Below are positions 20,729-21,588 of a stretch of DNA of 21,588 nt, piece by piece. Each line of letters opens with the position of its first letter. Within the stretch, counting starts at the first letter, position 1. The DNA comes from a virus, in the IMG/VR virus record IMGVR_UViG_3300037635_002677, positions 1 to 21,588 of that record, one strand, 5' to 3'. The notes under the pieces are model-generated. The model saw only the letters and a list, made by a program, of their open reading frames with translations, had not been told where the DNA came from and did no database searches. A program made the translations under genes and the position numbers.

Positions 20729-21588
20729 TCACCTTGTCAATTTGTAAGTAATGTTTAAATCAAATTTTTTGCCAGTCTTTTTGGAAGTCAATCTAATTTT
20801 AAACCTTTTGTCCCATAAATTCTCGTCGGCCAAGCCAACTTTAATCTTCTCTTTCTGACTGTAAGCCGGTAAAGAATAATCAACCTCGCCATCATCAAAT
20901 AACAAGTGTTGTAAATTAGGAACAATGTTAATTAGTTTTTTAAACGATTTAGTTGTGTTAATAAATTTATCTTCAACCAAATCGTACGGATATATAATAT
21001 CAAAAATTGGATACAAATATCCGCCATCATTGATCAATTCAGCAACATATATAGGGCTGAAGTGTCCCGGTTCGTAACGTTCACTTAAAAATCTCATAGC
21101 GTAATAGTATTTTTTATTAGTTTTAATTGTATCATAATAAATAAAGTCTGTGAAGACCGGCATGTCTTTTAATATTGTGCCATCTACGCTTATGTATTTG
21201 TCATCACCAGAGGCGCTTACAGCATCATCGGCTTTTCCTAAGTTATTGGCTAAATCTTGCATAAAAATATTTTTGTTTTCAAAGTCAGAATAACTTGTTG
21301 GTCTAGTATCAGTTCGATAAATTTCAACATATCTGGCGCTCGCCACAGATTCAGATTCAATTTCTGAATTCTCTAAAAGACTGTTAGAGACTAGATATTC
21401 ATTCTTGTCTTGCGTTTCTACAATAGTCATTGTGTTCGGGTAGGGCAAGTTTTCAAAAGTACGATATTCTATATCAAAACCGATGCGTTGTGAATTGTCT
21501 TTAACGCCAAACGGCTGCACTGCAGCAGCATTGGCTGGATGATCCATGATTCTGATAGTTTTACTACCAATTGGTATTTCAATAAGCT
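20729..21588 (-). CDS. Virion structural protein, N-terminus beyond the window
   Basis: The frame is open from base 21588 down to the TGA at 20729. An ATG at 21547 exists, but the preceding 13 codons (LIEIPIGSKTIRI) read like normal protein and the ATG has no good ribosome site, so the gene most likely starts beyond the window. About 285 residues are visible. The segment FTDFIYYDTIKTNKKYYYAM, with ERYEPGHFSPIYVAELINDG soon after, resembles a fibronectin type III-like domain of phage structural proteins. The C-terminal 70 residues are basic and beta-rich (ending NITYKLTR). Likely a tail or fibre-associated protein. Confidence 0.8.
   Translation of the reverse strand, partial: LIEIPIGSKTIRIMDHPANAAAVQPFGVKDNSQRIGFDIEYRTFENLPYPNTMTIVETQDKNEYLVSNSLLENSEIESESVASARYVEIYRTDTRPTSYSDFENKNIFMQDLANNLGKADDAVSASGDDKYISVDGTILKDMPVFTDFIYYDTIKTNKKYYYAMRFLSERYEPGHFSPIYVAELINDGGYLYPIFDIIYPYDLVEDKFINTTKSFKKLINIVPNLQHLLFDDGEVDYSLPAYSQKEKIKVGLADENLWDKRFKIRLTSKKTGKKFDLNITYKLTR

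Noticed and set aside
20710-20740. TTGACA on the minus strand at the end of the partial structural gene, as a possible promoter
   Set aside because: It overlaps codons for Leu-Thr, and the hexamer 17 bases downstream is CACTAC; the nearest better -10 is 20 bases away.
1-21588. tRNA genes, integrase, attachment sites, T4-type late promoters (TATAAATA)
   Set aside because: Reading both strands by eye found no cloverleaf-like T-arm sequence, no recombinase frame and no exact late-promoter octamer between genes; weak instances could be missed.

Overview
The window is a dense, single-strand block of a tailed bacteriophage genome. Every supported gene is read on the minus strand, so transcription runs from high to low coordinates. 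Genes abut or overlap by a few bases (ATGA and TAATG junctions). The terminase/portal pair, the Mre11/Rad50-type recombination protein and the DnaG-like primase place it among T4-related, probably myovirus-like Caudoviricetes. Host not identified: the promoters are classical sigma-70 type (TTGACA, 17 bp, TATAAT-like) and the ribosome sites are AGGAG/AAGGAA, which argues for a proteobacterial-type host over Bacteroidota. The style resembles uncultured marine phages, but that is from memory.

Layout in the direction of transcription. 21588-17225: four virion/tail-type structural genes, the first cut by the window edge, the last two being tandem paralogues. 17228-15689: a small HExxH metallopeptidase-like gene, a RuvC-family resolvase, and an FKBP/SlyD prolyl isomerase with a C-terminal SAP-like helix pair. 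The isomerase has its own promoter and ends in a strong rho-independent terminator. 15653-13773: a second promoter, the primase, and a tagged membrane-associated protein. 13754-10475: a third promoter holding a perfect DnaA-box 9-mer, a 33-residue membrane peptide, and a 1037-residue protein fusing an Mre11-type nuclease (gp47) to a Rad50-type ATPase (gp46). 10463-8321: two small tagged proteins, an FtsZ/tubulin-family GTPase, and a third small tagged protein flanked by 43-bp direct repeats. 8284-6613: a small hypothetical protein, a holin-like protein, two spanin-like envelope proteins and a Cys-rich protein. 6626-1: two tagged proteins and a conserved-looking protein, then terminase large subunit, portal, and two proteins of unknown function, the last cut by the window edge.

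The most unusual feature is a shared N-terminal sequence, consensus M-[KNQ]-I-T-[KE]-x-x-[LI]-[KR]-Q-x-I-[KL]-E, on six otherwise unrelated proteins. In one it appears only after moving the start to a GTG codon. Two adjacent copies differ at most wobble positions but keep the protein sequence, so the tag is under protein-level selection. Three copies carry a site resembling the T4 prohead-protease rule (L/I-x-E before A). A working hypothesis is a capsid-targeting or scaffold-binding helix that loads diverse cargo. Other notable points are the one-chain Mre11-Rad50, a phage tubulin with a long acidic N-terminal extension, and the direct repeat that duplicates the tubulin 3' end around a tagged gene.

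I saw no tRNA, rRNA, CRISPR array, integrase or insertion sequence. The only stretches between genes longer than about 60 bp are at 13589-13772, which holds a small gene and promoter, and 15610-15688, which holds a promoter and terminator.
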